In this document: positions 18,871-31,000 of the stretch, piece after piece
How positions within the stretch are numbered: position 1 is the stretch's first letter
Layout of the letters: the number at the start of each line of letters is the position of its first letter
Assembly (NCBI RefSeq): GCF_026191475.2
Contig: NZ_JAOSLC020000003.1
Location: 1,457,001-1,521,000, forward strand
Source of the DNA: Polaribacter ponticola
GTDB taxonomy: Bacteria > Bacteroidota > Bacteroidia > Flavobacteriales > Flavobacteriaceae
DNA length: 64,000 bases
Direction of reading: 5' to 3'
Notes under the pieces: model-generated
The model's database searches: none
The model's input: only the letters and a program-made list of their open reading frames with translations
What the model was told of the DNA's origin: nothing
Made by a program: the position numbers and the translations under genes

Positions 18871-18916
18871 CATAACTTATTCCAAAAACAAACGGAATCT
18901 TCAAACAACAAACTAA

Positions 18917-19624
<708 letters not shown>

Positions 19625-19650
19625 TAATCAAAATCTTTAAATTTTAAAAG

Positions 19651-20205
19651 ATGAACGAAGAAATTGAATTTATTTTAGATACTGCTAAAGAAGCAATGGT
19701 AAATGCTGTTACGCATTTAGAAAAAGAATTACGATCTATTAGAGCAGGTAAAGCAACACCAGCAATGCTAGGTACTGTAATGGTAGATTATTATGGTTCT
19801 CAAACTCCATTAGCTCAAGTAGCAAATGTTAATACTCCAGACCCTAGAACCTTAAGTATTCAGCCTTGGGAAAAAAACATGTTGCAAAACATTGAAAAGG
19901 CAATACAAATTGCAAACTTAGGTTTAAACCCAATGAATAATGGTGATATTATTATGATTAATGTACCACCTTTAACAGAAGAACGTAGAATTGGTTTAGC
20001 TAAACAAGCAAAAGCGGAAGCTGAACATGCTAAAGTTGGAATTAGAAATGCCAGAAAAGATGCTAATAACGACATCAAAAAAACAGATATTTCTGATGAC
20101 ATGAAAAAAATTGCAGAAGGAGATGTTCAAAAAATGACAGACACGTTTGTAAAAAACATTGAAGAAATACTTTCTGTTAAAGAGAAAGAGATTATGACTG
20201 TATAA
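19651..20205 (+). CDS. frr: ribosome recycling factor
   Basis: Splits post-termination ribosomes together with EF-G. 184 residues with the RRF signature (LRSIRAGKATPAMLG, LNPMNNGDIIMINVPPLTEERR) and the two-domain layout of a long helical bundle plus a small insert. Co-transcribed with pyrH and closed by a strong terminator. Confidence 0.97.
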   Translation: MNEEIEFILDTAKEAMVNAVTHLEKELRSIRAGKATPAMLGTVMVDYYGSQTPLAQVANVNTPDPRTLSIQPWEKNMLQNIEKAIQIANLGLNPMNNGDIIMINVPPLTEERRIGLAKQAKAEAEHAKVGIRNARKDANNDIKKTDISDDMKKIAEGDVQKMTDTFVKNIEEILSVKEKEIMTV

Positions 20206-20217
20206 GTTTTATATTAA

Positions 20218-20258
20218 AGCCAAAAAAAGAGTGTTAAAAACACTCTTTTTTTTGGCTA
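20218..20258 (+). terminator. intrinsic terminator after frr
   Basis: Long near-perfect stem (AGCCAAAAAAAGAGTGTT paired with AACACTCTTTTTTTTGGCT) enclosing a small A-rich loop. Confidence 0.85.
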
Positions 20259-20278
20259 AATCACAAGTACAATTTAAT

Positions 20279-20286
20279 TACCTTTG
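20279..20286 (+). promoter_or_regulatory. -7 box for the RND/MMPL transporter
   Basis: TACCTTTG, a perfect TAnnTTTG match, 15 bp before the ATG at 20302. Confidence 0.6.
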
Positions 20287-20301
20287 CATAAATTTTTTTA
20301 A

Positions 20302-22673
20302 ATGAATTTCTGGACAAAAGTTGCTGGTATTATTTTAAGAAACCGCTACTTGGTTTTATTATTTATCGCCATAATTACTGGTTTGTTAGCTTCTCAAATA
20401 AAGTACATGAAGTTTTCATATACAGAAGCAAATTTGCTTCCAGAAAACCATGAAGCAAATTTAGAATACAATAAATTTTTAGAGATTTTTGGAGAAGAAG
20501 GTAATCTTGTTATTCTTGGAATAAAAGATTCTACTGTTTTTACTCCTAAAAAATTTAACGCATGGAACAACTTAGTTAATGAGTTTGAAAACCTTAACGA
20601 AATAGACTTTACAGTATCTATAGCTGATGTAAAAAAATTAAAAGCAGACAGAAAAAAAGAAAATTTGTTTTAGAACCTTTGTATGAAAAAGATCCATCTA
20701 CAAAAAAGGAAGTACTTGAAATAAAAAAACAACTTTTCGAAAAACTTCCTTTTTATGACAACTTATTATTCAATAAAGAAACAGGAACTCTTCAAACTGC
20801 TATTTATATTAAGAAAGAAATCATAAATACTCCGGCTCGTAGAGATTTCATTTTTTACAAACTTATACCTACTATCGAAAAATTCGAGAAAGAAAACAAC
20901 TTAGATGTTCGTATTTCTGGAATGCCTTACATTAGAACTGTAAATGCACAAAATATACAAGATGAAATTATTCTTTTTGTTGGTGGTGCACTTGGTATTA
21001 CTGCTGTTATTTTCTTTTTCTTTTTCAGATCGTTTAGAGCTACTTTTATTACACTTCTAGTAGTATCTATTGGTGTTACTTGGGCACTTGGTTTTATAGG
21101 TTTGTTTAGATATGAAATTACAGTTTTATCTGCACTAATACCGCCATTAATTATTGTTATTGGTGTACCAAATGCTGTTTTTCTTATCAATAAATATCAG
21201 CAAGAAATAAAAAAACATGGTCATCAAGCTAAAGCTTTACAACGTGTAATTTCTAAAATTGGTAATGCAACTTTAATGACAAATATTACAACTGCATCTG
21301 GTTTTGCAACTTTTGTTTTTGTAAAAAGTAACTTATTACGTGAATTCGGAATCTTAGCTTCTGTAAACATCATTAGTATTTTTATTTTGGCACTATTAAT
21401 TATTCCTATTATTTATAGTTTTATGCCACTTCCTAAAAAGAAACATTTAAATCATCTAGAAAGAAAATGGATTGAAAATGTTGTGGATTGGATGGAAAGA
21501 ACCGTTAGAGAACAAAGAATTTCTATATACATAGCCACAGTTGTAATCATTATCTTAGGTATTATAGGTGTCTATAAAATTAGAGTTTCTGGAAGTTTAA
21601 TAGAAGATATGCCTAAAAGCATGAGCTTCTATAAAGACATTAAATTCTTTGAAAAAGAATTTGGTGGTATTATGCCTTTAGAGATTTTAATTGATACTAA
21701 AAAAGACAAAGGAGTAATGAAATTATCCACCTTAAAAAAGATGGATAAAATTAATGAAACCATAGAAACTTTCCCTGAACTATCTAAACCTGTTTCTGTA
21801 GTAAATCTAGTTAAATACTCTAAGCAAGCTTACTATAAAGGAAACCCAAGATATTATCAATTACCAACTAGTCAAGAACAAAGTTATATTTTTTCGTACA
21901 CTAAAAACTCGAATAGTGATGCAGGAATGTTAAAGAATTTTGTTGACTCAACTGGTCGTTATGCAAGAATAACAACCTTTATGAAAGATATTGGTACCGA
22001 TAAAATGGATGTTATTCAAGAGCGTTTAAAGGCGGTTATTAAAAAAGAATTTCCATCAGAAAAATATACAGTTTCCATTACGGGTAAAGCTTTAGTTTTT
22101 ATAAAAGGTACTAACTATCTAATTAAAAATTTAGTTTTTTCTTTGTCACTTGCCATTTTATTAATCGCAATTTTTATGGCTTGGATGTTTAGATCGCCAC
22201 AAATGATTTTAATTTCTTTGCTACCAAACATTCTTCCTTTACTTATTACAGCAGGATTAATGGGCTTTTTTGATATTCCTATAAAACCATCTACAATTTT
22301 AGTATTTAGTATTGCATTTGGTATTTCTGTAGACGATACAATTCACTTTTTAGCTAAATACAGACAAGAACTCATCGCAAACAAGTGGAAAATTAAACCT
22401 TCTGTTTATGCAGCCTTACGAGAAACTGGTGTAAGTATGTTTTACACATCTATCGTTTTGTTTTTTGGTTTTCTTGTATTCTGCTTATCTAGTTTTGGAG
22501 GTACTATTGCTTTAGGAGGATTAGTTTCCATTACCTTATTATTAGCAATGGTTTCTAACTTACTACTACTACCTTCTTTATTATTAACTTTTGAGAAGAA
22601 AATTGCAAACAAGAAAGTATTTAAAGAACCTAAATTAAAAATTATACCTCCAAAAGAGGAGAAGATTCAATAA
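20302..22673 (+). CDS. RND/MMPL-family transporter, frame broken at an A7 run
   Basis: Inner-membrane exporter of the RND superfamily (MMPL / SSD type) of about 790 residues. The first frame (20302-20673) gives TM1 and the start of the first periplasmic loop. The rest is in the next frame, open well before 20679, with the remaining TM helices in two bundles (for example IILFVGGALGITAVIFFFFF and LSLAILLIAIFMAWMF) and a second SSD motif FGISVDDTIHFLAKYRQE near the end. One extra A in the run 20652-20658 joins them as DRKKRKFVLEPLYEKDP, with no residue missing. Substrate unknown; relatives carry lipids or hydrophobic molecules. Confidence 0.85.
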
Positions 22674-22675
22674 AC

Positions 22676-22712
22676 AAAAAACCTTTACTAACTTGAGCTA
22701 GTAAAGGTTTTT
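22676..22712 (+). terminator. intrinsic terminator after the transporter
   Basis: 12-bp stem AAACCTTTACTA / TAGTAAAGGTTT (22679-22690 and 22699-22710) followed by T residues. Confidence 0.85.
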
Positions 22713-22816
22713 CTTCTATTTTTAAATTGGGGAACTTAAATCTTTTTCAATTAGTTAAAATTATTTTTCATAGCAATTTTCTTAACTTTTAATAATCATA
22801 GCACTTTAAAACAAAA

Positions 22817-22863
22817 TTAAGGTAATATTAACCTTAAATCAACTGTGTTTTTACGCAGTTTTA
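22817..22863 (+). promoter_or_regulatory. inverted repeats upstream of the PAS-LuxR gene
   Basis: Two inverted repeats: TTAAGGT-AATATTA-ACCTTAA (22817-22837), and AACTGTG-TTTTTA-CGCAGTT (22841-22860, one mismatch). The second is part of a 14-bp string TTTACGCAGTTTTA (22850-22863) that recurs on the minus strand at 32271-32284 in front of the lipoprotein gene. The position 40-60 bp before the start suits operators, possibly for the LuxR protein itself. Confidence 0.5.
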
Positions 22864-22875
22864 GTATATTGTAGA

Positions 22876-23604
22876 ATGGAAAATGATTTTGGGAAATATA
22901 CACGCGAAAGAGTTTCAAACATTCCTTTTGACTCTAACGACCCTGTATACAAAGAATACAGTAATAAAGTACCACAATTTATTGGTCAAGCTGTTTATAT
23001 TTATTCCTTTGAAAAAAACAGAATGGTTTTTGCTAATGGTTGGAAAGATCTATTAGGTTACGAAGATGTAGAAATTACTTTATTAAAAATTATTGAAAGT
23101 ACATCTAAAAGGCACTTTAACTTCTCAAACGAATTAAATGATAAAGCTTTACAGTTTTTAAAAAATATAAATCTTAATTTAGATAAGTATAGTTTTACTC
23201 TCGAAGTTGAAAAAATTCATAAAAACGGAGATATAATACCACTATTCTCTAGAGTTGGTATTTATAAATCTCATAATGGAAACATACTAGAAGTTATTGG
23301 TATATCTGAAAGAATTCATTCGAGAAAATTAGGTAATATTATGCAATATGCTGCTTTTGGCCCTGAAACATCTAGTTTTGAAGAATCTCTTAATGAACAA
23401 TTATTTAATCAACTGGCTATATCAAGAAAAGAAAAAGAAGCATTAGAATTAGCTGCAAAAGGTTTTGCTTCCAAAGAAATTGCTAACAAACTCAATGTAA
23501 GTCAATCTGCAATCGAGAAAAGAATTATTCCTTTATATAAGAGGTTTAATGTAAAAAGTTTACCACACCTTATTAGCTTTTCTTATGATAATTATATATT
23601 ATAA
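22876..23604 (+). CDS. PAS-domain LuxR-type transcriptional regulator
   Basis: Regulator of 242 residues. Residues ~35-150 look like one PAS sensor domain (YIYSFEKNRMVFANGWKDLL ... DIIPLFSRVGIYKSHNG ... EVIGISERI). Residues ~180-240 are a LuxR/GerE helix-turn-helix (RKEKEALELAAKGFASKEIA, NVSQSAIEKRI). There is no receiver domain, so it probably senses a ligand or redox state directly. It stands alone between terminators and shares an upstream 14-bp string with the lipoprotein gene 9 kb away. Confidence 0.8.
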   Translation: MENDFGKYTRERVSNIPFDSNDPVYKEYSNKVPQFIGQAVYIYSFEKNRMVFANGWKDLLGYEDVEITLLKIIESTSKRHFNFSNELNDKALQFLKNINLNLDKYSFTLEVEKIHKNGDIIPLFSRVGIYKSHNGNILEVIGISERIHSRKLGNIMQYAAFGPETSSFEESLNEQLFNQLAISRKEKEALELAAKGFASKEIANKLNVSQSAIEKRIIPLYKRFNVKSLPHLISFSYDNYIL

Positions 23605-23617
23605 ATTAGTTTTTCGT

Positions 23618-24667
23618 TTATAAATTTATAGTAACAATTTTACTTTCTTCAATTCCTATATCAACTAACATATCCTTCCATTTATCTTTATTTTCATCAA
23701 CTAAATTCTGCTTACTTCCAAGCACCCAAATAATATTTTTAGTTTTTAGTAACTCTCTGTTTTCTTTATTTTTAGGTTTTAGAGTATCAATAAAACTTAA
23801 CAACTTCTTAGGTGAGATTAATTCTTCCTGAATTGGTTCACTAGGATTTATGTCATCAATCATTAAAAAACTTGCAGTTTTCCAATTCCAAATTTCATGA
23901 CTTTCTAAAACATCATCTTGTTCTTTAAAGAAATAGTTAAACATTTTAATTGCATTCACATACAAACAACTATTATTTTTTATACTTAATTCATTTAAAA
24001 CACCAACTCCTAAGCTGGTTTTACCTGTATTTAAAGATCCATAAATTAAAAGATGATTTCCGTTATTTTTAGTTGATAAAAAACGATCTACTTTTAATTT
24101 ATCTAAGCTAGAAATTATAAAATTCCATTGGCTTAAACGAAACTGAAACGGGAACCTTGCATAGAACTGATACATTTTTGTTACATACCAATACCTGGTT
24201 GCAAATGCCAAATAAATAGCTAAAAGAATCAAAGCAATAATTACACTATTATTATTCAACTTATAAATACAAAAAGCAAATAACAAGCTTCCTAAAGTAA
24301 AAAAGCACACATCTGTAAAGGTATCAAAAGCCACATTAATCCATTTAGGCTTAAAAATATATTTTTCCTTTTTTGGTACAAAAAGAACACCAGAATTGGA
24401 CTCTCTTTTACTTAACAAAGGCCCTAAGAAATTATACAACTCAAACAAAAACCAAAATCCTGAAACATAAATAGCTGCTCGCACTCCTTCTATCTCAAAA
24501 AAATAAAAAAGCAAGAATGTTGGTATAAATCCTAATGAAATATGCCCAAATTGATTTGCCAACCACGCATAAGTTAAAGTTACTCCACGATGAGAATCCT
24601 TTCCTATTAAATCTGCTTTTAACTGTTGTAGAATTCTTTTAAAAGGAATTTTATTTACAATTTTCAT
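23618..24667 (-). CDS. membrane protein with C-terminal P-loop ATPase domain
   Basis: Not a family I can name. Residues ~1-175 contain about four membrane helices (GHISLGFIPTFLLFYFF, AIYVSGFWFLFELYNFL, FFTLGSLLFAFCIYKL, IIALILLAIYLAFA). Residues ~195-349 form a cytoplasmic nucleotide-binding domain with Walker A YGSLNTGKTSLGVGVL and Walker B SFLMIDDINPSEP, a DD pair as in DnaA/DnaC/IstB-type AAA+ ATPases, then a sensor-1-like IIWVLGSKQN. A membrane-anchored IstB/DnaC-like ATPase is the best description. It is convergent with the PAS-LuxR gene (13 bp apart). Partner and substrate unknown. Confidence 0.75.
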   Translation of the reverse strand: MKIVNKIPFKRILQQLKADLIGKDSHRGVTLTYAWLANQFGHISLGFIPTFLLFYFFEIEGVRAAIYVSGFWFLFELYNFLGPLLSKRESNSGVLFVPKKEKYIFKPKWINVAFDTFTDVCFFTLGSLLFAFCIYKLNNNSVIIALILLAIYLAFATRYWYVTKMYQFYARFPFQFRLSQWNFIISSLDKLKVDRFLSTKNNGNHLLIYGSLNTGKTSLGVGVLNELSIKNNSCLYVNAIKMFNYFFKEQDDVLESHEIWNWKTASFLMIDDINPSEPIQEELISPKKLLSFIDTLKPKNKENRELLKTKNIIWVLGSKQNLVDENKDKWKDMLVDIGIEESKIVTINL

Positions 24668-24783
24668 ACACTTTTTTACTTATAAAGATAACAAATTGTA
24701 GATGATAAAATATGTTTAAAAAATTTTGAGGAGATTAACTGAAGATTAATTAATACGATGTACTATTAAATATTACACATTTT

Positions 24784-24909
24784 CAGTTCGAGTGGTTTTT
24801 ATGAAGTGATAACGTAATAAAAATTGTATAGAGAATCTATTTAGCAACGAAAACTTCTCGATACAAAATTATTTTCCATTGCATTTCAAATAATTTTACT
24901 CGAAGTGAC
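24784..24909. repeat. MITE-like imperfect palindrome
   Basis: About 126 bp that folds on itself. The left arm 24784-24837 and the reverse complement of the right arm 24856-24909 align over ~54 positions with roughly 70% identity by eye: outer TTCGAGT in both, then TGAAGTG / TGAAATG, then inner TTGTATAGAGAA / TTGTATCGAGAA. The centre is TTTAGCAACGAAAAC. It lies in the 386-bp gap between two minus-strand genes, and no gene is seen there. It resembles short extragenic elements scattered in marine flavobacteria (recollection). It has no coding capacity. Confidence 0.6.
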
Positions 24910-24992
24910 CATATATGTACACGAAATTATAAAATGTAAATTGTATAACATGCTAATTGAATAGCATTAATCTAGAAGCCTAAATTTAAGCC

Positions 24993-25027
24993 AAAAAAAC
25001 CAGATGATTTTTAGAACATCTGGTTTT
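24993..25027 (-). terminator. intrinsic terminator after the LRR gene
   Basis: AAAACCAGATG / CATCTGGTTTT (24996-25006 and 25017-25027), with T7 on the minus strand, 27 bp past the stop. Confidence 0.85.
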
Positions 25028-25053
25028 ACTAACAAAAAATCAAAAACTACTTT

Positions 25054-28000
25054 CTACTTTTTCACTATTCTTTTTATTGTTACTCCTTTTTCTGTAACTA
25101 TATTCATTAAATAAATTCCTTTTGGCAAACTAGAAACATTAATAGACGTTTTAGGTTCTTTTAAAACTTGTACACTCTTTCCTAAAATATTAAATATCTC
25201 TATTTTGTTAATTGCAACATTATTAGAATTTCTAATTTGTAGAATATCATTTACTGGGTTAGGAAACAATTTAATTGCTTTAGAAAACTCATTATTATCT
25301 ACGGATAAGGCTGTATCATAGGTTAATGTTACATTTTCTGTTCGTATGGTTAAACCAGTAACTACAGTACTTGTTACATAACAGAAATAATAACCATTAT
25401 CGGTTGCAGAAGCTTCTGTTATTTCTAACGTTTTATTTGTTGCTTCTGTTATTTTACTTCCGTTTTTATACCATTGATACTCATTATTAACTCCATTAAC
25501 TTCCGCGTCTAAAGTAAAGCCACTTGTACCAAAACTTTTATCCTCTTCAACACCCACTTTTGCTTGAGGATTATATATAAAAGTTGTTAAGTTTTGATAA
25601 TCTGTAAACTCATCTTCGAAATCACCAAACTGAAACTTATTGCTACTTAAATACAATGTTTGAAGTGAAGTAATTCCTGATAAATCTGGCACTTTACCAG
25701 ATAACTCATTGTCTTGAAAATAAACTGTTTTTAAATTAGATAAATTGCTTAACTCACTTGGTAAGCTTGTTAATTGATTATTGTTTAAATGAATTTCCTC
25801 TAATACTCTTAGGTTTCCAAAACTTGCAGGTATGCTTCCACTTAAATCATTCCTACTCATTTGTAAATATTTAAGTTTAGATAAATTACCGAAACTCGCA
25901 GAAAATTCTCCTTTTAATTTATTATTTGATAAACTAATACTAGAAATATGCTTAGCTCCGTCAATAATTTCTGTTGTAACACCTTGCCATTTTGTTGCGT
26001 TATAAGGAGAGTTTATTGTTGCTTTTGCTAAATCTCCTGTCCAATTAGTTTTGTTTGTCCAATTTGCACCATCTAAATTATTATACATATCTACCAAAGC
26101 TTGTATTTCTCCTTCTGGTACATTGTTATATGCACTACAATCTAGACCCCAAACAATATTAGGTCTTTGTTGAGCAAAGGTTGTTGCTTCCCAATCTGCA
26201 ATTGTATTTTGAGGTACAGCAATACAGTTTAAATATTGATTGCTTGAAAAACTAAAATTATTTCTGTATCCATCATGACTTACATTATCAAAAACAGAAG
26301 GTGAAAGCCCTATTTTTAAACCTGTAATTTGATTACTAGAAATATGTAAAGAGGTTAAATTAACTAAATTAGAAAAATCTAAATTACCTTCTAATTGATT
26401 AGAAGACATTTCTAACCTTTTTAAAGAAGTGATGTTATTTATTTCTTCAGGAATTGTTTTTAAAACATATTCTGCATTCGTTGAATTATATTGACTTGTA
26501 AAAGTTAACTGCTCTAAATTAGTTAACTCTCCAATTTCTGATGCAATTTCTGAAACTGAATTATTATTAAAATCCAACTCCTTTAACTGAGTTAGGTTTT
26601 TAATTACAGATGGTATTGTACCATCTAATTTATTAGAATTTAACTCAACTTTTGTAACATGTTTTTGCCCATTAATAATTGCCGTTGTTACACCAAACCA
26701 AGCACCTACATTTCTTTTTTGCGTAGCATCTGCAACCCAAGTTACTCCGTTATAAGAACCGGATAAATCGTTTTTCCAATCTGTTCCTTTTGTATTGTTG
26801 TATAAAGCAATTAATGCTTCTCTTTCTATATCTGGAATAGCATTAGTAGTTACTGCGCTACAATTGTCTGAATAGATTACACCATTGTCTAAATAACCTT
26901 TTTCTTCATTTACTCCAGATAATTGCCAAGAAACCAATTCATCACTTGGTACTTCTATACAACCTAGTGCGTTTCTTTTTAATTTAATACTATAAGACCC
27001 ATTTGTGCCTCCAAAAGCTGTTGGTGAAAGATTCATTTTTAATCCATTTAAATTATTATATCTAATATTTAAATTATCTAATTTATCAAGGTTACTAATA
27101 TTTAAATAGCCAGATATATTATTATAGCTAATATTTAAATTATCTAAATTAATTAAGTTATTAATAGAGCTTGGTATATTATTTAGACCATTACTAGATA
27201 GTTCTAGTTTTTTTAATGTTGCTATATTTCCTATCTCTTCTGGTAAACTCGTTAATGTTGCTACGCCTCCACTTTTATGTTCTACTTGACCATGCAAATA
27301 CAACTCTTCTAATTTTGCCATTCCTCCTATACCTGATGGTAAAGTGGTTAATTGATTACTGCGTAAAAATAAATAAGTTAAGTTATCTAAATCTCCTATC
27401 TCTTCTGGTAAACTAGTCAAATCTTGATAGGTCATTGTAAAACGTTCTAACTTACTCAATAAACCTATCTCTTTTGGCAGACTTTGTATATTTTCACTTT
27501 GATTCACGTAAATACTTCCAGATAAATCTAACTCTGTTAATTCTGGTAAATCTTTTATTAAAGGTGACACATCTCCTTGAGTGTCTTGATTTGATAAAGA
27601 TAATTTTGTAACATGTTTTTGCCCATCTATTAATGCTGTAGTTACTCCAACCCAAGAACCAACATTGGTTAACCTACTGGTATCTGTATCCCAATTGTTT
27701 AATGTAAATCTATCTCCTCCTCCTATAGATTCATAAACGGCTATTAATGCTTCTCTTTCACTTTGTGGAACTCTAAAACCTGTACAACTATCACTTAAGG
27801 CAACTCCATTATCTCTTTGTATTGCTTCCCATTTGGTAATATCTGCTGTTGGCACTTCTATACATGTTATAAATGGATTTTGACGTACATTATAAGATCT
27901 TGATTGAAAACCTGTTGGATATCCTCCTAATTTTAAATCTGAAATCTCATTGTCTGAAACATTTAATTGATGTAAAACATCTGTACCACTTAAATCAACC

Positions 28001-31000
28001 AAACCTGTAATTTTGTTTCCTACTGAATAAAATGTAACTAGCTTGATTAAATCTTTTGTAGAAGCTGGAATACTTGTTAAGGTTTTTATTGTTACATTAT
28101 TCTCTCTCTTTGATTGATAATTAACATTAATACTTTCTAAGTTTGATAAATTACCAATGGTAGATGGCAATGAAGTAAACTCATTACTCTGTAATTCTAA
28201 TTTCTTTAAACTTGTGATATTAGTTATCTCATCTGGTAAAACAGTTAATTTATTACCAACTAAATTTAACTCTTCTAAAGAAGCAAAATTACCTATACCA
28301 ATAGGTAGACTTATAAGACCATTACTAGATAGTTCTAGTTTTTTTAATGTTGCTATATTTCCTATCTCTTCTGGTAAACTCGTTAATGTTGCTACGCCTC
28401 CACTTTTATGTTCTACTTGACCATGCAAATACAACTCTTCTAATTTTGCCATTCCTCCTATACCTGATGGTAAAGTGGTTAATTGATTACTGCGTAAAAA
28501 TAAATAAGTTAAGTTATCTAAATCTCCTATCTCTTCTGGTAAACTAGTCAAATCTTGATAGGTCATTGTAAAACGTTCTAACTTACTCAATAAACCTATC
28601 TCTTTTGGCAGACTTTGTATATTTTCACTTTGATTCACGTAAATACTTCCAGATAAATCTAACTCTGTTAATTCTGGTAAATCTTTTATTAAAGGTGACA
28701 CATCTCCTTGAGTGTCTTGATTTGATAAAGATAATTTTGTAACATGTTTTTGCCCATCTATTAATGCTGTAGTTACTCCAACCCAAGAACCAACATTGGT
28801 TAACCTACTGGTATCTGTATCCCAATTGTTTAATGTAAATCTATCTCCTCCTCCTATAGATTCATAAACGGCTATTAATGCTTCTCTTTCACTTTGTGGA
28901 ACTCTAAAACCTGTACAACTATCACTTAAGGCAACTCCATTATCTCTTTGTATTGCTTCCCATTTGGTAATATCTGCTGTTGGCACTTCTATACATGTTA
29001 TAAATGGATTTTGACGTACATTATAAGATCTTGATTGAAAACCTGTTGGATATCCTCCTAATTTTAAATCTGAAATCTCATTGTCTGAAACATTTAATTG
29101 ATGTAAAACATCTGTACCACTTAAATCAACCAAACCTGTAATTTTGTTTCCTACTGAATAAAATGTAACTAGCTTGATTAAATCTTTTGTAGAAGCTGGA
29201 ATACTTGTTAAGGTTTTTATTGTTACATTATTCTCTCTCTTTGATTGATAATTAACATTAATACTTTCTAAGTTTGATAAATTACCAATGGTAGATGGCA
29301 ATGAAGTAAACTCATTACTCTGTAATTCTAATTTCTTTAAACTTGTGATATTAGTTATCTCATCTGGTAAAACAGTTAATTTATTACCAACTAAATTTAA
29401 CTCTTCTAAACTTGTTAAACCTCCTATTGAATTTGGTAGTATACTTAATCTGTTAGTATTTAAAGGTAATTTTGTTAATTTAATTAAATTACCAATATTA
29501 GCAGGTAGTTTTTTTAATTGATTATTATTTAATGTCAACTCTTCTAACAACACTAAGTCAGACATATCTTCTGGTAAATCTGTATTAAAATTTGGGTTGT
29601 CTTCTCCTAACCTATTGTTATGTAATCTTAAGGCTTTTAATTTTGTAAAACCACCTAAACCAGCAACCACTTGTATTTGGTTGTTGTTTAAATATAAGGT
29701 TTCTAGTTCTTTTAAATTCGCAAATGCAGCTGGTGTGTTAGATAGCTCACAATTTGCAAAATCTAAATAGGTAAGTTTTGCTAATTGCCCAAACTCACTT
29801 GGTATACTTGCAATACTATTAGGTGCAGCTACCAAACGTGTTAATTCTACCAAACCACCTATTTCTGGTGGTAATAAGGTAATTTTGGTATTAGCAAATT
29901 CTAAAATTTGTAATTTTTTTAGATTACCAATTGTTGTTGGTATTACATCTACTTGGGTATTGCTAAAATATAACTCTTCTAAAGAAGTGAAGTCTCCTAA
30001 TTTACTATCTAAACTAGGTATTTGATTATTACTAATATTTAGTATTTTTAAATTTACTAAATCATAAAAATCTGTTGGTATTGCAGTTATTGAATTATTA
30101 TTCAAATACAACTCTTTTAATTTAGTTGCATTTTTAATTTCTGTTGCAATACTATTAATTCCTGAACTTGGTATATGTAAATGTGTTAATTCTGTAAATG
30201 CACCTATTTCTGAAGGCATTGCGCCATTAATTGCCAAACTTGTTGTATGAATTTCTGTAACTCTAGTTTCACCATTAATTACTTCAATTTCTAGCCATTC
30301 TGTATCGTTTGTCCCATTTTTTATAGTATTTGCGTACGTGTATGATTTATTTGCATATAATTTTTTTAAAGCTTCTCTTTCTAAAGCATTTGGTGTAGCT
30401 GTTTTATCTGCTTGATCGTAAGCAACTATTCGTAAACCTAAATCAAATCTATCACTTGTTAAATTTATAAAATTTGCTGGAGTAGCTGATTCTATAAACA
30501 CTAACTTTGGAGTATTTTTAGTACTTAAACCATTACTTAAACTATTGGGTACTTTTAAAAAATCAATATCAGAATCGTTTACTAATAGAGTAGATAAGCT
30601 ATTAAAAACACTTAAATCTAAACTCCCTGAAATGTCATTATTGCCAATTACAATTCCTGTAATGGCGTTTGGAAAATTATTTTCAGAAACAGTTCCAGTA
30701 ACTTTTAAGTTATCTAAATAAAGAACGTTTAAATTGGTTAGAGAAGAAAAATCTGGAAAAGAACCTGTAAGAGCGTTATTTGACAACCTTAAAACTGAAA
30801 GAGTATTAGGAAATTTGGTAATATCTAATACATCTGATATTAGATTGTTTGCAATTTCTAATCGGAGTAATTCAGATAAATTTGTAACATCTGGTAATGT
30901 GCCTAAAAGATTATTAGTATTTAAATTTATTCTTGTAACATGTTGTTGTCCATTAACCAATGTAACCGTTACTCCTTGCCAAGTAGCAACATCAGAAGTA

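Noticed and set aside
24860..24909. Right arm of the palindrome as a Rho-independent terminator for the membrane ATPase or LRR gene
   Set aside because: The ATPase gene is transcribed away from it and the LRR gene has a much better hairpin at 24993-25027; the palindrome has no adjacent T run of the right kind.
27185..29410. Long direct repeats considered as CRISPR-like or IS-flanked array
   Set aside because: The repeat is one coding module within a single open frame with no spacers of regular size, no terminal inverted repeats and no transposase.
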